From Lasiosphaeria ovina (lineage: Eukaryota > Ascomycota > Sordariomycetes > Sordariales > Lasiosphaeriaceae), in the NCBI GenBank assembly GCA_033439765.1, contig JAULSN010000001.1:5022001-5086000 (forward strand): a stretch of 64,000 nucleotides of DNA. The letters run 5' to 3'. Each line of letters opens with the position of its first letter. Position 1 is the first letter of the stretch. Shown piece after piece: positions 11,657-26,634 of the stretch. Under the pieces are notes generated by a model. That model saw only the letters and a program-made list of their open reading frames with translations. It was not told where the DNA came from and made no database searches. The translations under genes and the position numbers were made by a program.

Positions 11657-14356
11657 TCACTGCTCATCTTCCTCCTCGATAGGAGCGGGCGTCGCCCTTT
11701 CCCTCCTCCGCTTCGGCCGCCGCAGTCGATTGCTGCTGATTTGGCTTGCCGAGTCGTCCGGGGCTAGCTCACTGACATCATCGCCACCCCATTCGCTTTC
11801 CCCATCTATGCTCTCTTCGTCGGCCCAGGCGGGACGGTCATAAGCGCCGCTCGACCCGGAGAGCGGCAGGACGTCGATGGCCCGGCCGCCAAGTCCGCGG
11901 CGCTGCTGCAAGCTCATGGAGAGGGCAGCACCGCGCCGCCGCAGGTTGGCGCGCACCGTTAAGGCCTGGTCGTGTAGCCGCTCGAAGGCATCCTCGAGCG
12001 CTTCCATGCCGTTGAATATCTCACGTTCAATTTCGGCGATGACTGCTATCTCCGTCTCCTCGTCATGTGAGACCGCCGCGCGACTTGGGTAAGATGACGA
12101 TGCGGCCGACACTCCGCTGATAAACGACGCGGGAGTGGGGCCACGCGAGTAGGGCCCGAATGGAGTAGGATTCCTCGACCCCCCTATGACAGGACGGCCC
12201 ATCCCGGGGCTCATGACACGAGATGACGGAAAAATACCACTTGCTGGAGTGGCCATGCGAGATGGCCCTTCCCCAAACGGGATCCCGTCGTCCTCGGCGC
12301 CAGACCACAGAAACCCGTCAAACCTGCCGGAAATTAATATCTCCCACTCGGACGGGTTGATGTCCGAGATTGTATATAGAAGATCGTGCATAGCTGGGTT
12401 CTTGACGAGGTACATGGCCGTCTCGGCGTCGCGAGGTACTTGCGGTAGTCGGTACAATCTTTGTATCGACAGCCCCGATTTTACCACAAAGTCGTTGCGA
12501 GGCTTGCGAATGGGCGTAGGTGCACGAGTTGCCGGAAGAAGCTCTCGGGAACCTGACAAGAGGGCATTGAAGTACGGCCTGTCCTCCGGGTCGAGGTTGG
12601 TAAGGATTGCAAATGTTAGGGTCTCGTCATCAACCTCCTGTGGCGGGGGAGCAGGGGATTTGTCACAGTTGGCCATCCATTTGTCAACGGCCGCTCTCAC
12701 CCGCTTCGACTGACGAAGGTAATGTTCCCTGAACTCCTCGGCGATATCAGGGTCCATCTTGACCGGTGATGCCGGTCGCGGTGGAACATCCACCAGGCCC
12801 TCGGTCGCCTTGGTCCCCAGCGATGCAAGATCAAAGGGAGGCCACGGCGGCAAGTCTATCCGGCCACTGACCCGTTCAAGCACCTCACCCCATCCGAGGC
12901 CCCTATGTTGTTCTTCCGAGCGGTCACACATGACGCAGTAGCACCCATCTGGGGACAAATCTCGTGAGAAGACATTCTCAAGCCGATTCAACAGCCGACG
13001 GGCAATGGTTTGGTGGCCAGTTGCCACAGCAATGGAGCCATGGCCCGAAATCACCGTCTGATACTGGTTCAGGAGATTGAAGAAGGGCGCAAAAAGCGTC
13101 TCAGGACCCTGGAGTGGCGGGTTGGACGGCCGAGTGCCATTCTGCCGTGGCAGCACCGCTAGGAACGTCTTCGGGACAGGATGTGGCAAGCCACCGTTTT
13201 GCATGAGGTAGTCGACCCGCGGAACATCTTGGATGCTGATGGGAGGCGGCGGCGGGGGCGGGGGCGGTGGTGGCGGACCATGAGCAAGAACATGTGCTGG
13301 AGTAGCTGAAGGAGTAGGTACATCGGACGACGACATGTCAAATTTAGTGTGTTCCGTTTCGTTGGGAATGATGGACGGCGGAAACTGTGGTGTCTGAGTA
13401 GGTGTTTTCGGTGATGAGTCAACTGCTGATTCGGGCGAAGAATCGACCTTGATAGGTGGTGGCCTTGGGGGAGGAACAGATACGCTTCGCTTGAGAGGGA
13501 CCGACGTTGCCGCAGAGCTTGACTGAACCGAAGATGAAGCTGCCCCGAGTCCATCACGATTAGGGTTCTCGGCGGCTGGCTGCAGTATAAAGGTGGCCTG
13601 ACTCGACGCCTTCGAAACTCTTGACTTGACTTCATTCTTTGACGTCGACCTCGAGACCCAAGAAGAGTTTCTGGATCCGGGCCTCGGATCAAGGTGCCCC
13701 CCTTCCCTTGTTGATAGGGGTGTCCCGGGTCTCTCCTTCTGTCCAGCCAAATCAGTCTCAGGCGGGGACGGCGGCCTGTCATCTTGGCGTGAGGTTTTGC
13801 GAGAAGAGGAAACTTTGCGTGTTGCGGGAGGCGAGTCTGCCGACTTGGACCTCCTCATATCGCTGCCTCCTCCAATGTCGGTCGCCTCTGGCGTGAGGGG
13901 GTCGGTCCGCCGAGCAGCAGGGGCTGACACATTGTCCCTGCTATGGAGAAACTCCTTGCTATGTGCCTTGCTAAAGGACGGATACGGCGCGCTCCCTCGC
14001 TCGCTGTCTATGCCCCTCGTGAGCTCGGGTACCAGATTCGTCATGGAGCTGGCGGTGGAGGGGCGGTAGTTGGTTTCGTCCTTCTCCATATCTTTTGGGC
14101 GGTGACGGCGATGGGAGCGAGAGTGGGTGTCGCTGTCGGTTGGCCTCAGCTTAGATGATCTCGAAGATCGGTGGTGACGGTGGGACGGAGAGTCCTTGGC
14201 GTCGCGCTCAACGTCGCGATCTCGATCCTTAGGTCGATCCCGATCCTTCTCCCGGTCTCGGTCGCGGTCGCGATCCTTTCGCTCTGTCTTGGGTCGATGT
14301 CGCTTTTCGCGCAAGCCGTCGTCGATGTCGACATCCCGATCCTTAGATGAGGGCAT
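11657..14356 (-). CDS. Unknown protein with Arg-Asp repeats and poly-proline tract
   Basis: A single uninterrupted frame of 899 aa; the first in-frame ATG is at 14356. I do not recognise a named family. The first about 75 residues are a low-complexity R-D/K/E mixture (repeated R-D-R-D) followed by a His/Arg/Ser stretch, resembling arginine-rich linkers of nuclear or RNA-binding proteins. Residues about 80-360 are Ser/Pro/Thr-rich and probably disordered. A run of at least ten prolines lies near residue 362. A more ordered block follows (about 375-600), with C-Y-C-V-M-C near residue 471 and W-G-E-V-L-E-R-V. The C-terminal about 150 residues include an acidic, helix-prone segment (I-E-R-E-I-F-N-G-M-E-A-L-E) that could form a coiled coil, and end with basic and acidic clusters. 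The ordered block looks like a conserved fungal domain, but this is inference. Confidence 0.8.
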   Translation of the reverse strand: MPSSKDRDVDIDDGLREKRHRPKTERKDRDRDRDREKDRDRPKDRDRDVERDAKDSPSHRHHRSSRSSKLRPTDSDTHSRSHRRHRPKDMEKDETNYRPSTASSMTNLVPELTRGIDSERGSAPYPSFSKAHSKEFLHSRDNVSAPAARRTDPLTPEATDIGGGSDMRRSKSADSPPATRKVSSSRKTSRQDDRPPSPPETDLAGQKERPGTPLSTREGGHLDPRPGSRNSSWVSRSTSKNEVKSRVSKASSQATFILQPAAENPNRDGLGAASSSVQSSSAATSVPLKRSVSVPPPRPPPIKVDSSPESAVDSSPKTPTQTPQFPPSIIPNETEHTKFDMSSSDVPTPSATPAHVLAHGPPPPPPPPPPPPISIQDVPRVDYLMQNGGLPHPVPKTFLAVLPRQNGTRPSNPPLQGPETLFAPFFNLLNQYQTVISGHGSIAVATGHQTIARRLLNRLENVFSRDLSPDGCYCVMCDRSEEQHRGLGWGEVLERVSGRIDLPPWPPFDLASLGTKATEGLVDVPPRPASPVKMDPDIAEEFREHYLRQSKRVRAAVDKWMANCDKSPAPPPQEVDDETLTFAILTNLDPEDRPYFNALLSGSRELLPATRAPTPIRKPRNDFVVKSGLSIQRLYRLPQVPRDAETAMYLVKNPAMHDLLYTISDINPSEWEILISGRFDGFLWSGAEDDGIPFGEGPSRMATPASGIFPSSRVMSPGMGRPVIGGSRNPTPFGPYSRGPTPASFISGVSAASSSYPSRAAVSHDEETEIAVIAEIEREIFNGMEALEDAFERLHDQALTVRANLRRRGAALSMSLQQRRGLGGRAIDVLPLSGSSGAYDRPAWADEESIDGESEWGGDDVSELAPDDSASQISSNRLRRPKRRRERATPAPIEEEDEQ

Positions 14357-15842
14357 GGCGTACCATGTCAAGGCGAACAGCCCGCCCTAGAGACGGGAGA
14401 CTGCCGTAGGGACTCGAGGCGGGGCGAGGCAAACAGCGGGCAGGAGGCGCAGACAGGACTGTCTGGGCAAGGCGGGATTCGCACTGGAGAGGCTACACAA
14501 TATGCGGCAGGGCCTCCAGTGCGCCGCGAAGATAGTACTGCCGCAGCTCTATCACGTCTGTTGGGTCGTCGGTCGGGGCCGAGAGATTATACACGGAATG
14601 CAAGAACCAGGTGAGGTGACTGGATCGGATCGTGCCCAAGCAACAGCCCAGAAACCCACACAGGGTATTGGGTGGTGGTGACGAAGGAGCAAAGCCGATT
14701 GTGATTTGGCTGGCGTCTAGCACTGTGCAATCCCGTTTTGGGGGCGGTAGGTGGGCAGCCTAGAGCCCCGCGGATTGCTTGACTTGGTCAGCTCCCGCGG
14801 CCTGGCCGCCCAACCAGACCGCCAGCCAGCCGGACCATCACAGTGCGCCTGTTGCCTGGCAGGCGTCAATCCCCACGGTGTGATGTGGCTTGCCCTCGTA
14901 CTCGACCTTACCGTGTACCTATCAGGCACCATCCCCACCTTCGTTCCCAACTTCCATGGTCTCCAGTCGACAAAATCCAGGTTGGTCCAATTTACGATAT
15001 TCGTTGCAAAGCATCCCATAACGACTTGCATACATGGATCTCGTGTTAAGACCAGTATGAACTACCTTACAGTGCCACCGCTTATGATTATCGAGTCACA
15101 CATAATATTGCCCCCTCAGCTTCACCGATGTCTTTGCTTTTCGTGTCGGATTATCACAGGAAGTCCTGGGTACCAGCGACCCACTAGTCATTCTTAGGCG
15201 TCACCGGTTCCATGTACCCACGCCTCTGCGTGCTAAGCGCTGTGCTGCTGCAAACTGCTAGCTTGAGAACCCGCCAACCGCCAACCAAAACACCGAGAAA
15301 AGAGATCGACCTGCACTGGGCACAGTGGGTACTTTAGGTTTCCAGGATTGCTTGTTGAGGGAAGCAGCTTGCGTCGATAGTGCCTGGAACTAACTTGATG
15401 CATCATCCGTGTCCAACATTTTTAACATCAAATCATCGAAATGCTGCGATCTTGGAGTGAACGGGATTCATCTGGCCGAAAAAGAGCTCGAGTTACTTGC
15501 ACGCAATGCTAAATCTCCTCGGGATCTATCCTCTACCTAGCCCCTCTAGCTTCGTCTATTATAACAATCAGCGGGCAGCTGGTTTCCGCACCAGGCCTAC
15601 CTACTTGCTATCATGGTCATGGGACCTCTTCTCCCAAGAGCAACAGCCATGCAACAGCCGGGGCAGCTCAAAGGTTGCCTATTCTCAGGCCGTTGAATCG
15701 CTTGGTTGTCTTCTCTCATCGACCAGTTCTTACCCAGCCCCGCGCGATTCCGGTATCCTTTACCTTGTTGGGCACCCAGCACGTAGGGTACGAGAAGAAG
15801 ACGAGTGACAATGAGACAGAGCACTTGTGATGAAGCGGTTCT
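14357..15842. other. Intergenic region
   Basis: This is the leader/promoter of the Arg-Asp-repeat gene and the 3' flank of the ATP sulfurylase gene. Short open frames (for example 14493-14723 minus, 14751-15197 plus) lack recognisable features. I see no RNA gene or repeat. Confidence 0.55.
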
Positions 15843-19412
<3,570 letters not shown>

Positions 19413-22400
19413 TCATGGCTCCGGTTGCCCAAGCGCGCTATGGTTATGATGGTGATCCAGAGGTCCTGACCCGGAATCGATTGGGTTGAAGTCGGGCGAC
19501 CCCGTGCTTAGCGCGATTGTTGACCATGCTGACTCTGAGCTCGACGATTTAGCGGCTGCAACAGATGAAGTTTCAGTCATGAATGTAGTCAAGCTGATTG
19601 CCGTACCTAAGTCCAATGCATTAGCAAGAAGTTATAAGGTGGGAGATAAGTCACGCCTACCACTGCCGCGCCGCGTTTCCGACGTTGTATTCCACCATCG
19701 CGAGGCAGAAGCCCTGGAAGGCTTCTGAGAGGTAACGCGAGTCAAGAATGTAGTTTCGTTGCAAGATGTCGTAGGGAAAAAAGTAGATACCGGAGCCTTT
19801 GGACTTCTGCTGCTCTTTGATCTAGCGGAGGAGACGGCCGTGGTGTTGAAATGCGTTGGCTTCGGGAGTGGAACTGTCTCTTCTATACAGGTCGTATCAA
19901 GTGGCACAGCGGTGGTGCTGTTTGATAACGGATATGGAGCTGCTGAGTGAGTAGTAGATCGTGTGTGCGAATTACTGACTCCGGACCTTATTCCCGAGGA
20001 CGATGGAGTCGTTGTGACACTGGAGAAATTTGCAGTGATGGATGTTAGAGTCACCTTGCTGCTCGTGCCGACGCCACTGGAGAAATGCGATGAGGCTGTT
20101 GCACTTGGCCCACCGGTTGTCAGTTCCGGTGCGACTGTGAAAGTCGCGTTTACGGGAGTAGAGCTGTGACTCAGGGTAGAATTTCCCAGCGGATATGGCA
20201 CTGAACTGGACTCGATCACCGGGAAAGAACTTCGACTCGCGGTAACATTATTGTATGGGACGGAACTCGTAGGAGTGCTGCTGCTGCTAGCCCCTATAAT
20301 CCCACTGCTGCTCAAGTTGGTTACTGTTGGCGGGCTGCCAGTGGGGCCAGAATATGATGTCGAGTTTGAAAGTGGGTAAGGGGCCGGGCCGGATGAAGGC
20401 TTTGGTAGGGGAACTGAAGTCCCTGAGCTGGTACCAAGAACTCCAGATCCCGATATGGAAAATGCACCAGTGGGCCCATTAGAAACTGTAGAGTTTGGCA
20501 ACGGGTACGGCACCGAGGTCAGGGGGGTTTCTGTTGAAGATGCTGTTCTTAGAGAGCCTGTTGATCTGCCCAACGTTGTCGCGTTGAGTACGGTGTTTGG
20601 AACGGGAGTTGGCTGAACGATTGTTGACGGAGCCGTGCCTCCGTTTTGGGTGCTTGTTCCAGGGCCTGAAACACCGGACGGACCAGTCGTCCCAGTCGGC
20701 CAGATCAAAGAACTAGAGTTCCAAAATGGATAAGGCGCTGAGACCGAAGAAGCGACAGCCGATGGGCTTGCCGTGCCGGTTCCATAACTGAAAGCAGAAG
20801 TCTGGAAAGGTCCAGGTCTCAAGGAGGATATAATTCCTGTTGTGGTGTTTGGGGTCGGGTATGAGAAAGGACTCGATAGGATAGTTGATTGACTGTTCGG
20901 CCCGGTGCCCGGGCTCACTGGCGAAGTGACACTGCTGCTACCAATACTACCAGTCGGCACATTGGCTGTGCTGTTTGGCAAGGGGTATGGTGGGATGATG
21001 CTCGAACTTGCGGATTGATGGCTTGTTACTTGAGTTCCCGAGATCAATGAGGTCAAAGTCCCAACGAAAGAAGTGCTCGTCAAACTCGCAACGGAGCTCA
21101 GGTTAGCAATGGGGTAAGGGGTGGAGGTGCTTGAGTTTGACACCGGAGTTGAGCTTCCGGTTCCTGTGCCAAGTGTGATCGAAATGCTTCCACTTCCTGA
21201 CGGTGCCCATGTTGGACCAACTGTTGACGTCGAGTTTGTGAACGGGAACGGGGCCGTGTTATTAGTCACTGGTGAAGGCTGCGGGAAACCGGTCCCCGAA
21301 CTTGCAAATGTTGATGACGGCGAACTCGTGGCTAGAGTTTCATTGCTCGAGTTTGTAGGCAAAGAAGCAGAGGACGAGGCCTCAACTGGCTCGACACTCG
21401 ATATCCCTGTTGCGAAACTTGACGACGGGGTTATAATACCAGATGCGGAGGCACCCCAGCTGCTTGAATTAGATACAGGGAAAGGGGCGGGGCTGGATGA
21501 GAGCCTTGCTGTCGCTGTAACTTGAGTGGCTGGAGACGACAAAACGATTCCACTGGAGGGCCCTTGTGTTCCTCCCACTGTAGGACCCGAAGATGAGTTT
21601 GTCAGCGGGAAAGGAGGCAAGCTTGTCGGGGAGGGCGACGCAATTGTACTCTGTTGCGTAATATTGAGAGACGAAGACGCTGGAAGATAAGAAGATATTT
21701 CTGACGGGCCAACAGAGCCAGTAGGTCCCACTCCAGTTGATCCTACACTTGGTACTCCGAGTGTTGACGAGGTGTTGGCAGGGAAAGGAGGAGATACCGG
21801 AGATGAGAATGATGTTGACAAGATGTCTGGTTTTGCTGTGGTGCTGGTAGAATTCTGTGACCAAACCGGTCTTCGAGTAGTGGAGTTGATCGACATAGAT
21901 AAACTTGGTGAGAGACTGGTTGCTGAGATAGGACTCGTTGGAGCTGAAGGTCCTGTGCCAGCAAATTTAGAGGTTGTACCCGTGCCCAAAATGGATGATG
22001 TTGTATTTGCGAGAGGGTACGGTGTTTGTGACGGCCGAACTCCACTGACTGACATAACAGTCGAGTTTGTAAGCTCGCTACTTATGCCGGGGCTTGCGCT
22101 CGTGGGCCCAACTGACTGAGCTGTTGTATTCGTCGATGAATATGGCACAGTCTGTGTGGTGGAAGTTGGGATGGTTCCACTCGGGAGTTCCGTAGGCTGA
22201 GTGGCATTCCCTGACGGGAATGGAGGAGACGTAGGCCTTGATGATCCAAAAGGAACGGGAGCGGTAGACCCAACATAGCCACTGCTGCTCCCTGTCAAAG
22301 ATCTAGTTCCAGTGCCGTAAATTGGAGCACTACTAGAATTCGGGAAGATAAACGGCTGAGACATGGAAGACAATATCGAGCTCAAGGGGAGTCCTGACCC

Positions 22401-25400
22401 GGCAGTTCCAACAGCTGAAGATGAACCTGTTGTTGGAATAATCCCGGCTGTGGAGTTTGCAAATTGAAACGGTGAACTGGAGGTTGTGATAGGCACCGAT
22501 AATGATTCTGGCGTCGATGAAGATGCCAAAGGAAAGGTTGAGCCTCCAGTTCCCAGTCCACTGCTTGGAAGACTAGACAACACCACTGTTGAATTGCTTG
22601 TAGGGTATGGAGGGATGGTGTTTTGCGATGTTTCCACAGGAGCTGCTGAGCTCAAAAACCCAGTTCCCGACGAAGTAGTAGGCAGTTTACTCGTCAGTGC
22701 TGAAGAGGGTGTTGAGGATGTCGGAGTCGCCAATGTTCCTGGAACAGAATATCCGCTACCGGTGATGCCAATTCCTGTAGTGATGCTGTTCAACAGGCTG
22801 CTGTTTGACAGCGGATAGATACCACTGGCAGGCCCAGACCGCGAAGGTGTAATCGTGGTGATAGCTCCGCTAGCTGTGCCCAGCTCGCTTGTTGTCGCCC
22901 GCGTTGAAGAGTTTGCAAGATTCGAGGTGGGATAGGGGGGACTCGACGGCGTCAGCGGCTGGGTTGTCCCCGGTACAGAGCTCCGACTAGGCAAGGGGGT
23001 CGAGAGCGATGTATTCACTGGCGGAACGAGTGTCAATGTAGAAGACAGAGATGAGTAAGTCGACAGTGCTGTGCCCGGCAGTGAGCCAGTTCCTGGAGTC
23101 GAGGAAGTTCCATTTGTAATTGGGAAGGGCGCCAGTGACGACCCATAGCTGGAAGTGGGAGATGGCGATTGGTTTGTCAATGGCGCACTTTCAGTCGGCA
23201 ACAATGTGACAGAACTGTTTGACAAAGGAGCTACAGACGACAACTCTGACTCGAGAGCTTGAGTTGAACTAGAGTATCCAGTTCCCAGGGTATTAGTAGG
23301 GCTGAAACTAGAAGTTCCGGTGGTGTTTGAGACCGGATAGGGGGTTTGTGACGATGTTGAGATTGACGTCGGGATGAACGAGCCTGTAGTGATTGTGCTG
23401 ATGTTGCCAGAGTTGGTTGATGGCGAAATTACGCTTGAAGAGTTTTGAGCTGAGTTCGAGGTCGAAGTCGATGATTCTGGGGATATTGTCATCAGGTAGG
23501 GACTAGAAGTTGTTCGCCCAGCGCTGGCTGTGCCCACAGAGCTTCGTGATGATGATGAAGAGTTGGTGTAAGTAAACGAAGCAGACGAAGGCCTAGGAAC
23601 CACCGTATTGCTAACTGGGGTTGAAGGAGAGATATTGCTGCCAGTGATTCTAAGAGAACTTCTACTCAACACGGTGCTGTTAATATTTGGCAAAGGTGAT
23701 TCTGGCAAGCTCGCCGATGTCGTTGAACTGGCACCCGTGCTTGCAGCAGTGGTCACATTTGTCGGCCCAGCACCAGTATGATTAGCAGAGTTTGTAGTTG
23801 GGTAATATTCAGTGGATACCGCTGAAGACGACACCATCGATTCCGTGCCGGAAACCGCTGCGTATGAGCTTAGATACGAGTCCGTAGATTCAGCAGAGCT
23901 GGGTAGTATGGAAGTCGAATTTGTTGTTGGAAATGGGGGCTGGCTTGACTCGGTGGGCCGGATACTTAGAATAGAACTGAAAGATGCAGTACCCATTAGA
24001 CTCGTCCCGGTTGATGTGGTTACGGAAAAGTTCAGAGACGCAGATGGTGATGGTACAGGATAGACTGTCAGTGAAGTATTAGGAGCAGATGTTGTGTAAA
24101 TTGATGCATTGACTCCAGGCGACAGAACTGAAGATGAACCGGTTGGATAATTGGATCCCGACCCAAAACTGGAGAAAGGAGCACTTGATGTCGGACCACT
24201 GGTAAAAGATGTCGAGTTGAGAGATGGCAAAGGCGTTTGATGCGACAAATATGAGGATGAAATCGAGGTGCTAGTTGAGTTCAGATTCGAAAGCGTCGTC
24301 CCAGGTATAGATAACGATACAGAGCTTGGGAACAAAGTAGTAGATCTCGTCGTGTTGGCGGCTGGCGTAATGCTGCTTGTCGCAAGAGTTGTCACAAGAG
24401 TTCCTGATGGCAGGATAGTCGATAAGACCGAATTCTCTGTACCCGTGTTTAGTGACCCGGATAAAACAGAAGATGGTGTTGAAACCGTAGAATTCGAGAT
24501 CTGAGCCGGGTAAGACGACACAGACTTCGTGGCAACAATCCCGCTCGAGGAAGGAAGAAAGGTGGTCGACAATAAAGGATTTCTCGAGGAACCGGTGATC
24601 ACTGTAGATGAGTTCCCCAGAGGATATGGTGTCGATACGCTCTGAACAGCAGTCACGCTACCGGTGGAGAGATGGCTTGATTCACCAGATAGCGAGGGTC
24701 TAGGACCAGTGGTCGATATCGACGTGAGACTTGAAACGCCTGGAGAACCAGTGGAGGTAGCGACGGGATGCGGTCGAGAAGAACTTGGAACTGTGAACGG
24801 ATGAGGGGCTCCTGTCGCAGATCCTCCCGATGTCGACGATGGACTCGGAGAAGTAGCGGTGCTGTTGATTGGCGTGGAAACAGACATACTCCCAGTGATG
24901 CTGCTCAACGAAATAGGTGTGCTTGGGGTTGCAACCAAGGATGACGTTACTTCAACACTCGAGTTCGGGCGTATAGATGGAATAGATGATGGCGACGAGC
25001 CTGAAGAACTCGTATTCAGACTAGCCGTAATTGTGCCAGACAATGATGGTGAATACGTGGGCGAAGAACTCTCTGACGTATTCCCTGCTGGAGCCGAGGT
25101 CGGCAGTCCTCCAGATCCTGACGCCGAAATAGAACTAGTCGAATTCCATGGTGTCAAATAGCTAGAGGTGCTGATATTTGCCGGGATGACCGTTGCACTA
25201 TTTGTCAAAACCGATGGTGAACTTGTCACATGGCTTGATACAGAACTGGCAGACTCGGATGGGGAACTGAGGCCTGGAGTTCCAGAGGTAACGATTGAAG
25301 ATACTGGGCTTCCAGATGTGGAAGAAGTATAATTGACTGGTAGTGTGGAAGAGGTGCTCAATGTAAACAGAGATGCCGAAACCGAGGCTGGGACAGAGGT

Positions 25401-26634
25401 CGCTCCAACACTTGGCCGGAGAGTGGTTGTTTGGTTCAAAGACTGCGGCCCTGGAAGAGGTGCGCCGGAAACCGTCGTGTTCTGTGGCGCTGAGCCTGTC
25501 GAAGGAATTGATATTGAAGAAGCAGTTGTGCTGCCAAAGACAGGTGACTCTGTCTCTGTAAAGGAAATGCCCAAAGTCGACGAGTTAGTGCTGGGTATAG
25601 CCGTTGTAGTTGTAAGCGAAGTTGAGCTGAACCCAGATATGCTACTCAAATTACTAGGCGGTGAAGTTGACACGACACCAGGGTTGGAAGTTGAAACCGG
25701 CACCGAGGCGCTGGTTATAGGCAACGAAGTTGTTGTGCTGAGACTAAACGAACTCGAGGTGCTGTTACCAAAAGAACCAGACACGGTACTCTTTTCAGGT
25801 ACTGAAGACTGGCCAACAGGGGAACCAAAACCCGAGCTCACACTCAAGACAGTGGTGGAGTTTCTTATGAGAGAACTGTAAGTCGAGATTGTCCGAGGGA
25901 GTGAGCTATTTGTCAATGATGGTACAGATGCCGACACAGCGGTGGTAGCTAAGACTGTGGATATGCCTGGGGTAGTGGATGTAGTTGATGATCTGGTTCC
26001 TATTTCTGAAAAACTGTTCGAGGAGAGAGAGCTAACAGTCGCGGGAGTGGAAGGAGCATTGCTTGGTGGCCCAGACGTGGTAGTCTCAAATGAGTAGCCG
26101 CTTTCTGTGGAAGAAGAGCTCGTCTCGGAAATAGACGTGTATCCTCCTTCAGTAGACGAGGGAGTCACAGGAAGAGGGTAACCGCCAGTACTGGTGGTAC
26201 TACTTCCGTACGCTGCTGTCGACGAGATTCCATAGTCATCGGAAGATGACGAGCTTGAAGGTGCTTCACTCGAGGGTTGAGGACCATATCCTATTTTCGG
26301 TCAGGCTGGATGATACTATGATAAAGGGGCGTTGCCTGCTGGAAGATTTAGGGGTTTTCTTACCTGGAGTGATGGATTCAGAAGACGACGGTGCAGATGA
26401 AGAAGGCGGAGGAGGTGGATAACCATAGGGTGGGTAGCTGTAGTCCTTCACTTCCGGGACTGGAACGGCGTGAGGCTTCCCAGGTTGCTGGTCCGCCTCG
26501 TCAGATTGGGTCTCGCCGATGGCCCGGCGGAGTCGGGCCCAAAGGCCATCTTGCTGCTGTCCCAGCGTGCCGGGTAGACAACTGAAGACGGCAACGGTTG
26601 ACACCAGGCCTACAACGACCGCCGAAGCCCTCAT
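19413..26634 (-). CDS. Giant secreted Ser/Thr-rich mucin-like protein with N-glycosylation-sequon repeats
   Basis: Three exons, 26634-26364, 26290-19661 and 19606-19413, encode 2,364 aa. Introns are 73 nt (GTAAGA...TAG) and 54 nt (GTAGGC, CTAAT branch, TTAG). The start gives a clean signal peptide (V-V-V-G-L-V-S-T-V-A-V-F) with likely cleavage after L-P-G-T-L-G. A Pro/Tyr/Ser linker (Y-P-P-Y-G-Y-P-P-P-P-P) leads into about 2,100 residues dominated by Ser, Thr, Gly, Pro and Val, expected to be heavily O-mannosylated. From about residue 665 onward, about 25 divergent repeats are centred on P-[YF]-P-x-x-N-x-[ST], typically 45-75 residues apart, each with an N-glycosylation sequon. Only two Cys follow the signal peptide, at about 2225 and 2267. 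The C-terminus (D-H-H-H-N-H then a Pro/Glu end) has no hydrophobic tail, so no GPI anchor is evident. A role in wall, adhesion or extracellular matrix is inference from composition. Confidence 0.85.
19925..24640 (-). repeat. Array of about 25 degenerate PYP-x-x-N-x-S/T coding repeats
   Basis: Within the mucin's second exon the motif Pro-Tyr/Phe-Pro-x-x-Asn-x-Ser/Thr recurs in Ser/Thr-rich spacers of uneven length. On the plus strand it appears as GGATATGG-, GGGTAAGG- or GGGAAAGG-like strings, for example near 20189, 20372, 20503, 20730, 20989, 21115, 21479, 21609, 22016, 22607, 22935 and 23335. The DNA copies are strongly diverged while the motif is kept. Confidence 0.8.

Noticed and set aside
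19759..25881. Many long open frames on the plus strand opposite the mucin
   Set aside because: They arise because Ser/Thr/Gly/Val codons in the mucin rarely create stop codons on the opposite strand. They are rich in Val, Glu and Leu without any motif, and break at each repeat.
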